10,508 nt of DNA from Gallionellales bacterium CG03_land_8_20_14_0_80_55_15. GTDB lineage: Bacteria > Pseudomonadota > Gammaproteobacteria > Burkholderiales > Gallionellaceae. The stretch's first letter is position 1, and the number at the start of each line of letters is the position of its first letter. The DNA lies in the NCBI GenBank assembly GCA_002780675.1, contig PEUR01000048.1, positions 1-10,508 on the forward strand, in the 5' to 3' direction. A program made the position numbers and the translations under genes. The notes under the pieces were generated by a model. That model saw only the letters and a list, made by a program, of their open reading frames with translations. It was not told where the DNA came from and made no database searches. Shown here piece by piece: positions 1-6,601 of this stretch.

Positions 1-1995
1 CCCGCTCTTGTCCCCTTGTGCGGGGTAGAGGCTGGGTGAGAAGGGAGCCGAATAACCGAAAGCCGTGAACGGGTTGCTGCGCGGCAACACGCGCGGCGAT
101 AGCCAGCGCAGCAAGGCTTCAGGCAATTCGCGCAAAAAACTCGATGCCATGCCGTAACTCACCTTGCCGTGCAACATGCGGCTCTGCGCGAAACTCAGAT
201 AAAGGCGGCGGCGCGCGCGGGTCAGTGCCACATACATCAAGCGTCGCTCTTCATCCAGCCCGCCGTCCACGTTCTGGCTGTTCTGGTGCGGGAACAGCCC
301 CTCTTCCAGCCCGGTGATAAACACCGTGTGAAATTCCAGCCCCTTGGCGGAATGAACCGTCATCAAGTGCAGCGCATCGTCCTGGTCGCCCGCCTGATGC
401 TCGCCCGCTTCCAGCGAGGCATGGCTCAAGAAGGCCGTCAGGTTGTCTTCCTCGTTTTCATGCACGAACAGCGTCGCCGCCGTCACCAGCTCATTCAAGT
501 TCTCCAGCCGCTCCTGCGCCTCGCGCCGCTTCGCGCCCGTCTCGCTCTGGTAATGCGCAATCAGCCCGCTGTGGTGCAACACATGCTCGATGATTTCAGG
601 CAAAGGCAGGTCAACCGTGGCACTGCGCAGCGCTTCGATCAGCCCGACAAAAGCCGTCACCTTGCCGCCCGCGCGTGCCGCCGCATCGAATAAAGTCGTA
701 TTGTTCTGCCGCGCGGCATCCTGCAATTGCTCGATGCTGCGCGCGCCGATGCCGCGCGTCGGGTAATTGATGATGCGCAGCAAGGCATTGTCGTCGTCAG
801 CGTTTTCCATCAGCCGCAAATAGGCCATCGCGTGTTTGATTTCCTGACGCTCGAAGAAGCGCAAGCCGCCATACACGCGATACGACAAACCCGCCGACAC
901 CAGCGCATGTTCCAGCACGCGCGACTGCGCGTTGGAACGATAGAGCAGCGCCATCTCGGCAAGCCTCACCCCATCAGAATGTAACTGCTTGATTTCACTG
1001 ATAATAAAATTCGCCTCTTCCACGTCATTCGGCGCTTCATAGACACGCAACGGCTCACCGCCGTGCTCCGCCGTCCACAGATTCTTGCCCATACGGTTGC
1101 GGTTATTACTGATCAGCGCATTGGCGGCATCGAGAATATTGCCGTGCGAGCGGTAATTCTGCTCCAGCTTGATGACCGCTTCGACGTGAAAATCGCGCAG
1201 CAATTCCTGCATGTTGCCGACATCAGCGCCGCGAAACGCGTAGATGGACTGATCGTCGTCGCCCACCGCAAACAGCGAATTGTGCCCCCCTGCCAGCAGC
1301 TTCAGCCACTGGTATTGCAGCGGGTTGGTATCCTGGAATTCATCCACCAGAATATGCTTGAAGCGTTCCTGATAGTGTTCGCGCAAAGACTGATTGCGCG
1401 ACAACAACTCATAGCAGCGCAGCAGCAATTCGGAGAAATCCACCACCCCTTCCTTCTGGCACTGCGCATCGTATTCGGCGTAGACCTCGACCTTGCGGCG
1501 CGTATAGGGGTCGTAAGCCTCCACTTCGTTTGCTCGCAAGCCCTGCTCCTTGCTGCCACTGATAAAATTTTGAATCTCGCGCGGCGGATACTTTTCATCG
1601 TCCACGTTGAGCTGTTTCATCACCCGCTTGATCGCGGCAAGCTGGTCGCCGCTATCCAGTATCTGAAAGGTCTGCGGCAGATTCGCCTCGCGGTAATGCG
1701 CGCGCAACAGGCGATTGCACAAACCGTGAAACGTGCCTATCCACAACCCGCGCATATTGATCGGCAACATTGCCGACAGGCGCGTCACCATCTCCTTCGC
1801 CGCCTTGTTGGTAAACGTCACTGCCAGAATACCGTGCGGGCTGACCGCACCCGTGCTGATCAAATAAGCAATGCGCGTGGTCAGCACGCGCGTCTTGCCG
1901 CTGCCCGCTCCCGCCAGCACCAGCGCGGACTGTAAGGGCAGGGTGACAGCTTGCAGTTGAGGGGGATTAAGGCCGGAAAGAAGTGAGCTATTCAT
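1..1995 (-). CDS. uvrD: DNA helicase II, UvrD-type, C-terminus cut by window edge
   Basis: This is an SF1A 3'-5' DNA helicase that acts in nucleotide excision repair and methyl-directed mismatch repair. An uninterrupted minus-strand frame of 665 codons runs from ATG at 1995 to the first base of the window. All family motifs are present: LNPPQ near residue 9 (Q-motif), Walker A AGAGSGKT at 28-35, VDEFQDTN at 217-224 (Walker B), GDDDQSIYAFRGA at 245-257, QNYRS at 279-283, HSAKGLEF at 548-555 and VALTRAR at 589-595. The HSAKGLEF and GLFPHQ wording is UvrD/PcrA-like rather than Rep-like. Family members are usually about 720-750 aa, so some 60-80 residues probably lie outside the window. The start is supported by the usual position of the Q-motif. 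No clear Shine-Dalgarno or LexA box is visible upstream. It is divergent from rpe and functionally unrelated to the neighbouring genes. Confidence 0.96.
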   Translation of the reverse strand, partial: MNSSLLSGLNPPQLQAVTLPLQSALVLAGAGSGKTRVLTTRIAYLISTGAVSPHGILAVTFTNKAAKEMVTRLSAMLPINMRGLWIGTFHGLCNRLLRAHYREANLPQTFQILDSGDQLAAIKRVMKQLNVDDEKYPPREIQNFISGSKEQGLRANEVEAYDPYTRRKVEVYAEYDAQCQKEGVVDFSELLLRCYELLSRNQSLREHYQERFKHILVDEFQDTNPLQYQWLKLLAGGHNSLFAVGDDDQSIYAFRGADVGNMQELLRDFHVEAVIKLEQNYRSHGNILDAANALISNNRNRMGKNLWTAEHGGEPLRVYEAPNDVEEANFIISEIKQLHSDGVRLAEMALLYRSNAQSRVLEHALVSAGLSYRVYGGLRFFERQEIKHAMAYLRLMENADDDNALLRIINYPTRGIGARSIEQLQDAARQNNTTLFDAAARAGGKVTAFVGLIEALRSATVDLPLPEIIEHVLHHSGLIAHYQSETGAKRREAQERLENLNELVTAATLFVHENEEDNLTAFLSHASLEAGEHQAGDQDDALHLMTVHSAKGLEFHTVFITGLEEGLFPHQNSQNVDGGLDEERRLMYVALTRARRRLYLSFAQSRMLHGKVSYGMASSFLRELPEALLRWLSPRVLPRSNPFTAFGYSAPFSPSLYPAQGDKSG

Positions 1996-2150
1996 GGCCA
2001 ATTATCCCACAGCCGCGCGATAACCCGAAACGTTCCGTCGCTCTGCTCATGATATTCCAACGCCTCTCTATCCAATTTGGGCGGCATTCGGTTTAGAATA
2101 CGCGCTCTTTGTCCAAACTAACCGGCTTCAAACCAACTGGAGGTCCTACC
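1996..2150. promoter_or_regulatory. Divergent uvrD/rpe intergenic region
   Basis: This 155-base spacer must contain the promoters of both divergent genes. On the plus strand TAGAAT (2094-2099) is a good -10 candidate for rpe, but no convincing -35 lies 16-18 bases upstream. On the minus strand GATAAT (complement of 2001-2006) resembles a -10, but it is so close to the uvrD ATG that the message would be nearly leaderless. The rpe Shine-Dalgarno is GGAGG at 2139-2143, 7 bases before its ATG. No CTG-N10-CAG LexA box was found. Confidence 0.35.
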
Positions 2151-2831
2151 ATGTACCAAATCGCTCCAAGCATTCTTTCTGCCAATTTTGCCCGTCTGGG
2201 CGAGGAAGTTGACAATGTTCTGGCCTCAGGCGCGGACATCGTTCACTTCGACGTGATGGACAACCATTACGTCCCTAACCTGACCATCGGTCCGCTGGTC
2301 TGCGAGGCGCTGCGCAAGCATGGCGTGACCGCACCAATAGATGTGCATCTGATGGTCAAACCCGTAGATCGCATCATTCCCGATTTTGCCAAGGCAGGGG
2401 CGACTTACATCACTTTCCACCCCGAAGCCTCCGAACACGTAGACCGCACCATCGGCCTGATCAAGGAATGTGGTTGCAAAGCGGGCGTGGTGTTCAACCC
2501 AGCCACGCCCTTGGACATTCTGGAATATGTCTTGCCCAAGCTGGACATGGTGCTGCTGATGTCGGTCAACCCCGGTTTTGGCGGTCAAAAGTTCATCTCC
2601 TACACCCTGGACAAGGCACGCAAAGTACGCGCCATGATAGATGCGGGCGGTTATAACTGCCGTCTGGAAATTGACGGCGGCGTAGGCCCTGCCAATATCC
2701 GCGAAGTGGCTGCCGCCGGGGTGGATACGTTTGTCGCAGGCTCGGCTATTTTCAATGCACGCAAAGAGACCGATGCCAACAAGTACGACACCGTGCTGGC
2801 CGCGCTGCGCGCCGAACTGGCTAAAGTTTAA
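2151..2831 (+). CDS. rpe: Ribulose-phosphate 3-epimerase
   Basis: This cytosolic enzyme interconverts ribulose 5-phosphate and xylulose 5-phosphate in the pentose-phosphate pathway and, in autotrophs, the Calvin cycle. The 226-aa protein has the family's usual length and TIM-barrel hallmarks: [10 protein letters not shown] at 5-14, [13 protein letters not shown] at 31-43, DVHLMV at 64-69, [12 protein letters not shown] at 137-148 and EIDGGV at 173-178. The expected metal and catalytic residues are H32, D34, H66 and D175. ATG 2151 was chosen over an in-frame TTG at 2109 because GGAGG lies 7 bases upstream and the N-terminus [11 protein letters not shown] matches the family. A small lipoprotein gene follows 4 bases after the stop, then gph; rpe–gph–trpE is a common betaproteobacterial arrangement. 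Confidence 0.97.
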   Translation: MYQIAPSILSANFARLGEEVDNVLASGADIVHFDVMDNHYVPNLTIGPLVCEALRKHGVTAPIDVHLMVKPVDRIIPDFAKAGATYITFHPEASEHVDRTIGLIKECGCKAGVVFNPATPLDILEYVLPKLDMVLLMSVNPGFGGQKFISYTLDKARKVRAMIDAGGYNCRLEIDGGVGPANIREVAAAGVDTFVAGSAIFNARKETDANKYDTVLAALRAELAKV

Positions 2832-2835
2832 GCAG

Positions 2836-3252
2836 ATGTCGCCGCGTCACGCCCTTGTTTCGCTATTGCTTGCGGTCGCCGTTTCAGGATGCGACCGCAT
2901 CACTGGCGTGGCCGAGCAAAAAACCAAAGATGCCGAGGCGATAGGCTATGCCTGTCGGGTTTCAGCTACTGCGCCGGCGGATTGCATCGCCAACAACGAC
3001 ACGCATAGCCCGACCTCGCTGCTGGCGGGCTGGAAAGCCGCCGACCAGGATATTCTGGCAAAGCGGCTTGACCCCAGCATGGGAACGAACCCGGCAACTG
3101 CCGCGCACTTACCCGTAGCAGAGGCAGCCGCGTCACAAGTTGCTGCGACAAAAACCGCCGATGCCGCCTCCGCGCCAACGGATACCGAAGCGGAAACGGC
3201 TAAAGACGAATCTGTACCCGCTTCCGGGAAGAAGTCAGCCCAAAAACATTAG
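2836..3252 (+). CDS. Small predicted lipoprotein of unknown function
   Basis: The ORF encodes 138 aa, with the start at ATG 2836, 4 bases after the rpe stop. There is no good Shine-Dalgarno, so translation is probably coupled to rpe. The N-terminus MSPRHALVSLLLAVAVSGC is a lipoprotein signal: a positively charged n-region, a hydrophobic core and lipobox VSGC with the lipidated Cys at 19. Asp follows at position 20, the '+2 Asp' that in E. coli retains lipoproteins in the inner membrane. Residues 35-70 form a compact core with two further cysteines (C40, C50) and the segment AGWKAADQDI. The tail from about residue 95 is Ala/Thr/Glu/Lys-rich and probably disordered. I recognise no named domain. 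Upstream in-frame starts lie inside rpe and would hide the signal peptide. Confidence 0.8.
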   Translation: MSPRHALVSLLLAVAVSGCDRITGVAEQKTKDAEAIGYACRVSATAPADCIANNDTHSPTSLLAGWKAADQDILAKRLDPSMGTNPATAAHLPVAEAAASQVAATKTADAASAPTDTEAETAKDESVPASGKKSAQKH

Positions 3253-3288
3253 CCCGGAAACATCAGCAATGAAACCGAAGGAATTCTC

Positions 3289-3987
3289 GTGCCAGATAAT
3301 GTAAAACGCTACACCCCACCCGTCAGCATCCAGGCCATCGTCATAGACCTGGATGGCACGCTGCTCGACACCGCGCCCCAACTCGCCGAAGCCGCCAACC
3401 GCATGTTGCGCGACATGGACTACGCGCCCGTGTCGCAGGAATTGCTGGCAAGCTACATCGGCAACGGTATCAGCTGGCTGGTCAAACGCGCGCTGACCGG
3501 CGACATGCACGCCACACCGGATGTCGCGCTGTACGACCATGCCCTGCCTCTTTTTGAGAAGCACTACACCGAACTGTTGCTGCAAAGTAAATTGTTCGGG
3601 GGTGTCACCGAAGGTCTGGAAGCGATGAAGGCTGCGGGTTACCGCTTGGGTTGCATCACCAACAAGGTAGAGCGTTACACCACGCCGCTGCTGGCGGGTA
3701 TCGGCCTGGCACAGTATTTCGAAATCGTGCTGGCCGGCGACACCCTGCCGGAAAAGAAACCACACCCCATGCCCTTGTTACATGCGGCAAAATTCTTCGG
3801 CGCACCTATCGAGCAACTATTGCTGATCGGCGATTCGCTGAACGATACCGTTGCCGCGCGCGCCGCAGGTTGCCCGGTGTTCTGCGTGCCTTACGGCTAC
3901 AACCACGGCGAACCCGTCGAAACGCTGGATCTGGATGCCGTCATCGCCAACCTGCCCGCCGCCTTGCCGCTCATCAAACTGGCTTAA
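3289..3987 (+). CDS. gph: Phosphoglycolate phosphatase (HAD superfamily)
   Basis: This enzyme dephosphorylates 2-phosphoglycolate, produced by Rubisco oxygenation or by repair of oxidised DNA ends. The 232-aa protein carries all HAD motifs: DLDGTLLDT at 20-28 (nucleophile D20, acid/base D22), T124 in CITNK, K156/K157 in PEKKPHP and GDSLND at 181-186. The helical cap lies between about residues 30 and 100, as in the Gph/PGP group. The start is GTG 3289, preceded by AAGGA (3278-3282) at a spacing of 6. The ATG at 3269 is out of frame and opens only an 11-codon ORF. It lies 36 bases after the lipoprotein gene and is followed 3 bases after its stop by the trp leader ORF. Other HAD phosphatases are possible, but the sequence and the rpe/trpE context favour Gph. 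Confidence 0.93.
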   Translation: MPDNVKRYTPPVSIQAIVIDLDGTLLDTAPQLAEAANRMLRDMDYAPVSQELLASYIGNGISWLVKRALTGDMHATPDVALYDHALPLFEKHYTELLLQSKLFGGVTEGLEAMKAAGYRLGCITNKVERYTTPLLAGIGLAQYFEIVLAGDTLPEKKPHPMPLLHAAKFFGAPIEQLLLIGDSLNDTVAARAAGCPVFCVPYGYNHGEPVETLDLDAVIANLPAALPLIKLA

Positions 3988-3990
3988 AAA

Positions 3991-4035
3991 ATGAAGCGCC
4001 TCCTGTACCCGATGAATAATTGGCGATGGCGTTGA
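3991..4035 (+). CDS. trpL: Candidate trp leader peptide (14 aa, WRW)
   Basis: A short ORF begins with ATG 3 bases after the gph stop and encodes MKRLLYPMNNWRWR followed by TGA. Two of the last four residues are Trp (TGG at 4021-4023 and 4027-4029). It lies 92 bases before trpE and just upstream of strong inverted repeats. The length equals that of the E. coli trp leader peptide (14 aa), in which Trp codons also sit near the C-terminus. There is no obvious Shine-Dalgarno; the tight spacing to gph suggests re-initiation by ribosomes finishing gph. A second in-frame ATG at 4012 would give the shorter MNNWRWR. The peptide itself probably has no function; ribosome progress through the Trp codons would sense charged tRNA-Trp. 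This is inferred from position and composition. Confidence 0.65.
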   Translation: MKRLLYPMNNWRWR

Positions 4036-4046
4036 TGCAATCGTAG

Positions 4047-4066
4047 GGGCGTATGGAAATACGCCC
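4047..4066 (+). repeat. Perfect hairpin in trpE leader (arms 1 and 2)
   Basis: GGGCGTAT (4047-4054) and ATACGCCC (4059-4066) form a perfect 8-bp stem closed by a GGAA tetraloop, starting 11 bases after the leader-peptide stop. No T-run follows, so it is not an intrinsic terminator. The flanking TCGTAGGGGCGTA wording resembles short palindromic repeats dispersed in many bacterial genomes, so a repeat-element origin is possible. Confidence 0.7.
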
Positions 4067-4087
4067 TCGCGTTAACCTCGCCACCCC

Positions 4088-4107
4088 GGGCGTATTGCCA
4101 TACACCC
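4088..4107 (+). repeat. Second hairpin in trpE leader (arms 3 and 4)
   Basis: GGGCGTAT (4088-4095) is a direct copy of arm 1. It pairs with ATACACCC (4100-4107) with one C·A mismatch around a TGCC loop. The hairpin ends 9 bases before the trpE Shine-Dalgarno. Arm 3 is also perfectly complementary to arm 2 (ATACGCCC 4059-4066), so the 1:2/3:4 pair and the 2:3 fold exclude each other, as in attenuator topology. No U-tract follows. Confidence 0.6.
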
Positions 4108-4127
4108 CCACGACACAGGAGCTTTTC

Positions 4128-5615
4128 ATGTTGCACCCTATCACTGAATCCGAATTTAAGGCGCTGGCAGCGGCAGGCTACAACCGCATTCCGCTGGTTT
4201 TTGAAACCTTTGCCGACCTTGACACGCCGCTGTCGCTGTATCTCAAACTCGCCAATAAACCGTTTACCTATCTGCTGGAATCGGTGCAAGGCGGGGAACG
4301 TTTCGGGCGTTATTCCTTCATCGGCCTGCCCGCCGACACCCGCATCAGCGTGCGCGGCAACCGGGTCACGCTGACTGACGGTGCGACCGAAACCACCCAG
4401 GAAGTCGCCAACCCGCTGGATTTCATTGAACAGTATCAGGCGCGTTTCAAGGTTGCACCGTTGTCCGGACTGCCGCGTTTCTGCGGCGGGCTTGCTGGTT
4501 ATTTTGGTTATGAAACAATCGCTTACATAGAGCCCCGGCTGGCAAAAATGCACCAGCCCGACGCGCTCGGTACGCCCGACATCCTGTTGATGCTCACCGA
4601 ACAACTGGCGGTAGTGGACAACCTTTCCGGCACACTGACTTTTATCGTCTATGCCGACCCGGCACAGGATGATGCCTACGCGCGGGCACGGGAACGCTTG
4701 CGCGAACTCACCGCCAGGCTGCGCCTGCCGGTGGATATACCGTTCGCCGCACCGACACCCGCAGTTACCGCCAAATCAGAATTTGGCGAGGCCGCCTTCA
4801 AGGCCGCCGTGGCCACGGCCAAGCGCTACATCTTCGACGGCGACATCATGCAGGTGGTGCTATCGCAACGCATGAGCCAGCCTTTTCCCGCCGAACCGCT
4901 GTCGCTGTACCGCGCGCTGCGCAGCATCAACCCCTCGCCCTATATGTTCTACTACAACATGGGCGACCACTATGTCGTCGGCTCTTCGCCGGAAATCCTG
5001 GTACGACTGGAAAAAGATGTGGTCACCGTGCGCCCGATTGCCGGAACGCGCCCACGCGGCAAAACCCCTCAGCAGGATACCGAACTGGCGCAGGAACTGC
5101 TGGCCGACCCCAAGGAACTAGCGGAACATCTGATGTTGATTGATCTGGGGCGCAACGACATTGGCCGCGTGGCGCAAAACGGCACGGTGAAACTGACAGA
5201 CAAGATGATCATCGAGCGTTACTCGCACGTCATGCACATCGTCTCCAACGTGGATGCCAAACTCAAGGCGGGACTGTCCGCGATAGATGTACTCAAGGCG
5301 ACTTTTCCGGCGGGTACGGTGTCGGGGGCAGCCAAGGTGCGCGCCATGGAAATCATCAACGAACTCGAACCTTCCAAACGCGGCATTTACGCCGGTGCGG
5401 TGGGCTATTTGGGTTTCAACGGCGACATGGATGTTGCCATCGCCCTGCGCACCGCCGTCGTCAAAGACCAGGTGTTGTATGTGCAAGCGGGTGCTGGCAT
5501 CGTCGCCGATTCCGACCCCGACAGTGAATGGCTGGAGACGCAAAACAAGGCGCGCGCCGTGCTGCGCGCAGCGGAAATGGCGCTGGATGGACTGGATAAC
5601 GAGCTACACCGTTAA
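4128..5615 (+). CDS. trpE: Anthranilate synthase component I
   Basis: TrpE converts chorismate to anthranilate with ammonia supplied by TrpG, the first committed step of tryptophan synthesis. The 495-aa protein starts at ATG 4128, with AGGAG at 4117-4121. An in-frame ATG at 4053 lies inside a leader hairpin and would add 25 residues unlike the family, so it was rejected. The N-terminal domain carries LLES at 49-52, the element linked to Trp feedback inhibition, and [10 protein letters not shown] at 120-129. The chorismate-binding domain carries PIAGTRPRG (T307), DLGRND at 339-344, [12 protein letters not shown] and GAGIVADSD from 455. All are intact, so an active, feedback-sensitive enzyme is expected. 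The gene lies downstream of a probable Trp-responsive leader. No terminator is visible just after it, and trpG lies 2.6 kb away instead of adjacent. Confidence 0.97.
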   Translation: MLHPITESEFKALAAAGYNRIPLVFETFADLDTPLSLYLKLANKPFTYLLESVQGGERFGRYSFIGLPADTRISVRGNRVTLTDGATETTQEVANPLDFIEQYQARFKVAPLSGLPRFCGGLAGYFGYETIAYIEPRLAKMHQPDALGTPDILLMLTEQLAVVDNLSGTLTFIVYADPAQDDAYARARERLRELTARLRLPVDIPFAAPTPAVTAKSEFGEAAFKAAVATAKRYIFDGDIMQVVLSQRMSQPFPAEPLSLYRALRSINPSPYMFYYNMGDHYVVGSSPEILVRLEKDVVTVRPIAGTRPRGKTPQQDTELAQELLADPKELAEHLMLIDLGRNDIGRVAQNGTVKLTDKMIIERYSHVMHIVSNVDAKLKAGLSAIDVLKATFPAGTVSGAAKVRAMEIINELEPSKRGIYAGAVGYLGFNGDMDVAIALRTAVVKDQVLYVQAGAGIVADSDPDSEWLETQNKARAVLRAAEMALDGLDNELHR

Positions 5616-5773
5616 CCCACGCCTCGGGCAACGCTGCGCATGTGACTGATCCTGTCTCGCAAAAAGCAAAATAACAACACCCGCAATCATAAACTGTGTA
5701 TAGTGTGTGCCTTGTTGCCACAAAAATTTGCAATCAATTTTTCAGGGCTGCACAAAATTTCGGGAGCAATGTC
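5616..5773. other. Intergenic spacer, trpE to PEP-CTERM gene
   Basis: This 158-base spacer is AT-richer than its neighbours, especially 5660-5760. It probably carries the promoter of the PEP-CTERM gene, since that gene ends in its own terminator. TATAGT at 5698-5703 is a possible -10, but no good -35 accompanies it. I found no intrinsic terminator for trpE. The Shine-Dalgarno of the next gene is GGGAG at 5762-5766, 7 bases before its ATG. Confidence 0.3.
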
Positions 5774-6490
5774 ATGAAAACCATTATAAACAAAACGTTA
5801 GCCATTACAGCCATCGTTGCAGCCGGACTTTTTTCGTCCCTGTCAGCGACGGCTGGACTTTTAACGACACCGACACAAACGCAAACCTTCAACTTCGCCA
5901 CCCTGAGTGATCCTGCTGTAGACCTTGCATTTAACGGTTTTAACAGCGCATTGGGTACGCTCAACAGCGTTCACCTGACCTGGTCCATCAGCACATTACT
6001 CAACAACACTGTATACAATTCTAAGGGTACCCCAGTAGCCGTTGGCAATCCAGTTCCTCTGACAGCAACAGCCACCACGACATTCACGGGTTCCATTGCT
6101 TCTGCGCTGTTAACCGGAACGAATACTTTAACGACCCCCGGCTTCGTCGGCAATGTGGCTCCTGGCTTTTCAACCGTCGGCACCGCTTCATCCTCGAATG
6201 TTCCTGGCTTGTCTTGTTTAAGCAACGATGCTTCTTGCGGAGCGGGTAACAGCAACCTGAGTGCTTATATTGGGGGCTTGAATTTATTCACTATAAACGT
6301 TGCCAGCTCCGGTACTCAGGGGGGCAGTGTACCTGGGGGTGTTTTTACAGGAAATGACGGCAATGCCAACGGATCGGTCAGCCTGTTCTACGATTATTCC
6401 AGTGCCGCCATTCCCGCACCTGGAACCTTCGCGCTGTTGGGTCTGGGTCTGCTGGGCCTGGCTGGAATGCGTCGCAAGGCCACGCTGTGA
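5774..6490 (+). CDS. Secreted PEP-CTERM-type protein (PAP variant)
   Basis: The 238-aa protein is predicted to be exported and sorted by an exosortase. MKTIINKTLAITAIVAAG and following residues form an N-terminal signal peptide with probable cleavage after SATA near residue 27. The mature part is Thr/Ser/Asn/Gly-rich, low in charge and beta-rich, with C-type pair cysteines in LSCLSNDASCG. The segment FNSALGTLNSVHLTWS resembles the opening of 'choice-of-anchor E' domains; I am only moderately sure of that. The C-terminus is a tripartite sorting signal: PAPGT at 214-218, hydrophobic FALLGLGLLGLAG at 219-231 and basic MRRK at 232-235. The motif reads Pro-Ala-Pro instead of Pro-Glu-Pro. ATG 5774 was chosen for its Shine-Dalgarno and signal peptide over an in-frame GTG at 5696. 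The gene has its own terminator and no functional link to the trp genes around it. Confidence 0.88.
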   Translation: MKTIINKTLAITAIVAAGLFSSLSATAGLLTTPTQTQTFNFATLSDPAVDLAFNGFNSALGTLNSVHLTWSISTLLNNTVYNSKGTPVAVGNPVPLTATATTTFTGSIASALLTGTNTLTTPGFVGNVAPGFSTVGTASSSNVPGLSCLSNDASCGAGNSNLSAYIGGLNLFTINVASSGTQGGSVPGGVFTGNDGNANGSVSLFYDYSSAAIPAPGTFALLGLGLLGLAGMRRKATL

Positions 6491-6513
6491 TTTAACCCTC
6501 CGGCATGAACCAG

Positions 6514-6537
6514 CCGCTCGCAAGAGCGGTTTTTTTT
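6514..6537 (+). terminator. Intrinsic terminator after PEP-CTERM gene
   Basis: CCGCTC (6514-6519), loop GCAA, GAGCGG (6524-6529) and then eight T (6530-6537) form a textbook Rho-independent terminator 23 bases after the PEP-CTERM stop. It separates the upstream trpE side from the downstream trpG/trpD side, implying separate transcription of the latter. Confidence 0.93.
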
Positions 6538-6601
6538 GTCCTGAAAAAAATGGTACGCTAGCGACCACTAATCAACGCCCGACCTGGGCAAGCGACCTAA
6601 G

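Larger units (their letters stand above)
4000..4121 (+). promoter_or_regulatory. Possible anti-Shine-Dalgarno pairing in trpE leader
   Basis: CTCCTGT at 4000-4006, inside codons 4-6 of the leader ORF, is perfectly complementary to ACAGGAG at 4115-4121, which contains the trpE Shine-Dalgarno (AGGAG 4117-4121, 6 bases before the ATG). The 7-bp helix would enclose the Trp codons and both leader hairpins and would occlude trpE initiation. A ribosome paused at the Trp codons would cover or border the anti-SD segment and release the SD. The pairing is seen directly; the regulatory role is inference. Confidence 0.4.

Noticed and set aside
169..1935. Long plus-strand ORFs opposite uvrD
   Set aside because: They are antisense shadows; the minus strand encodes every UvrD motif without interruption and the plus frames show no recognisable family.
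1996..2100. LexA/SOS box upstream of uvrD
   Set aside because: No CTG-N10-CAG palindrome; the nearest match on the minus strand ends in GGC.
3269..3304. Mini-ORF starting at ATG 3269 before gph
   Set aside because: Only 11 codons, out of frame with gph and with no distinctive composition; the GTG 3289 start has a clear Shine-Dalgarno.
4053..4127. Upstream in-frame ATG at 4053 as the trpE start
   Set aside because: It lies inside the leader hairpin, lacks a Shine-Dalgarno and adds 25 residues unlike TrpE N-termini; ATG 4128 has AGGAG at the right distance.
5716..5732. Sigma-54-like promoter upstream of the PEP-CTERM gene
   Set aside because: TTGC…TTTGCA looks suggestive, but with the fixed 10-base spacing the invariant GG of the -24 element is CC.
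6538..6601. Promoter for the oxidoreductase–trpG–trpD unit
   Set aside because: TTGTCC at 6536-6541 has no -10 at acceptable spacing and TGGTACGCT is a poor extended -10; a promoter must exist but is not recognisable.
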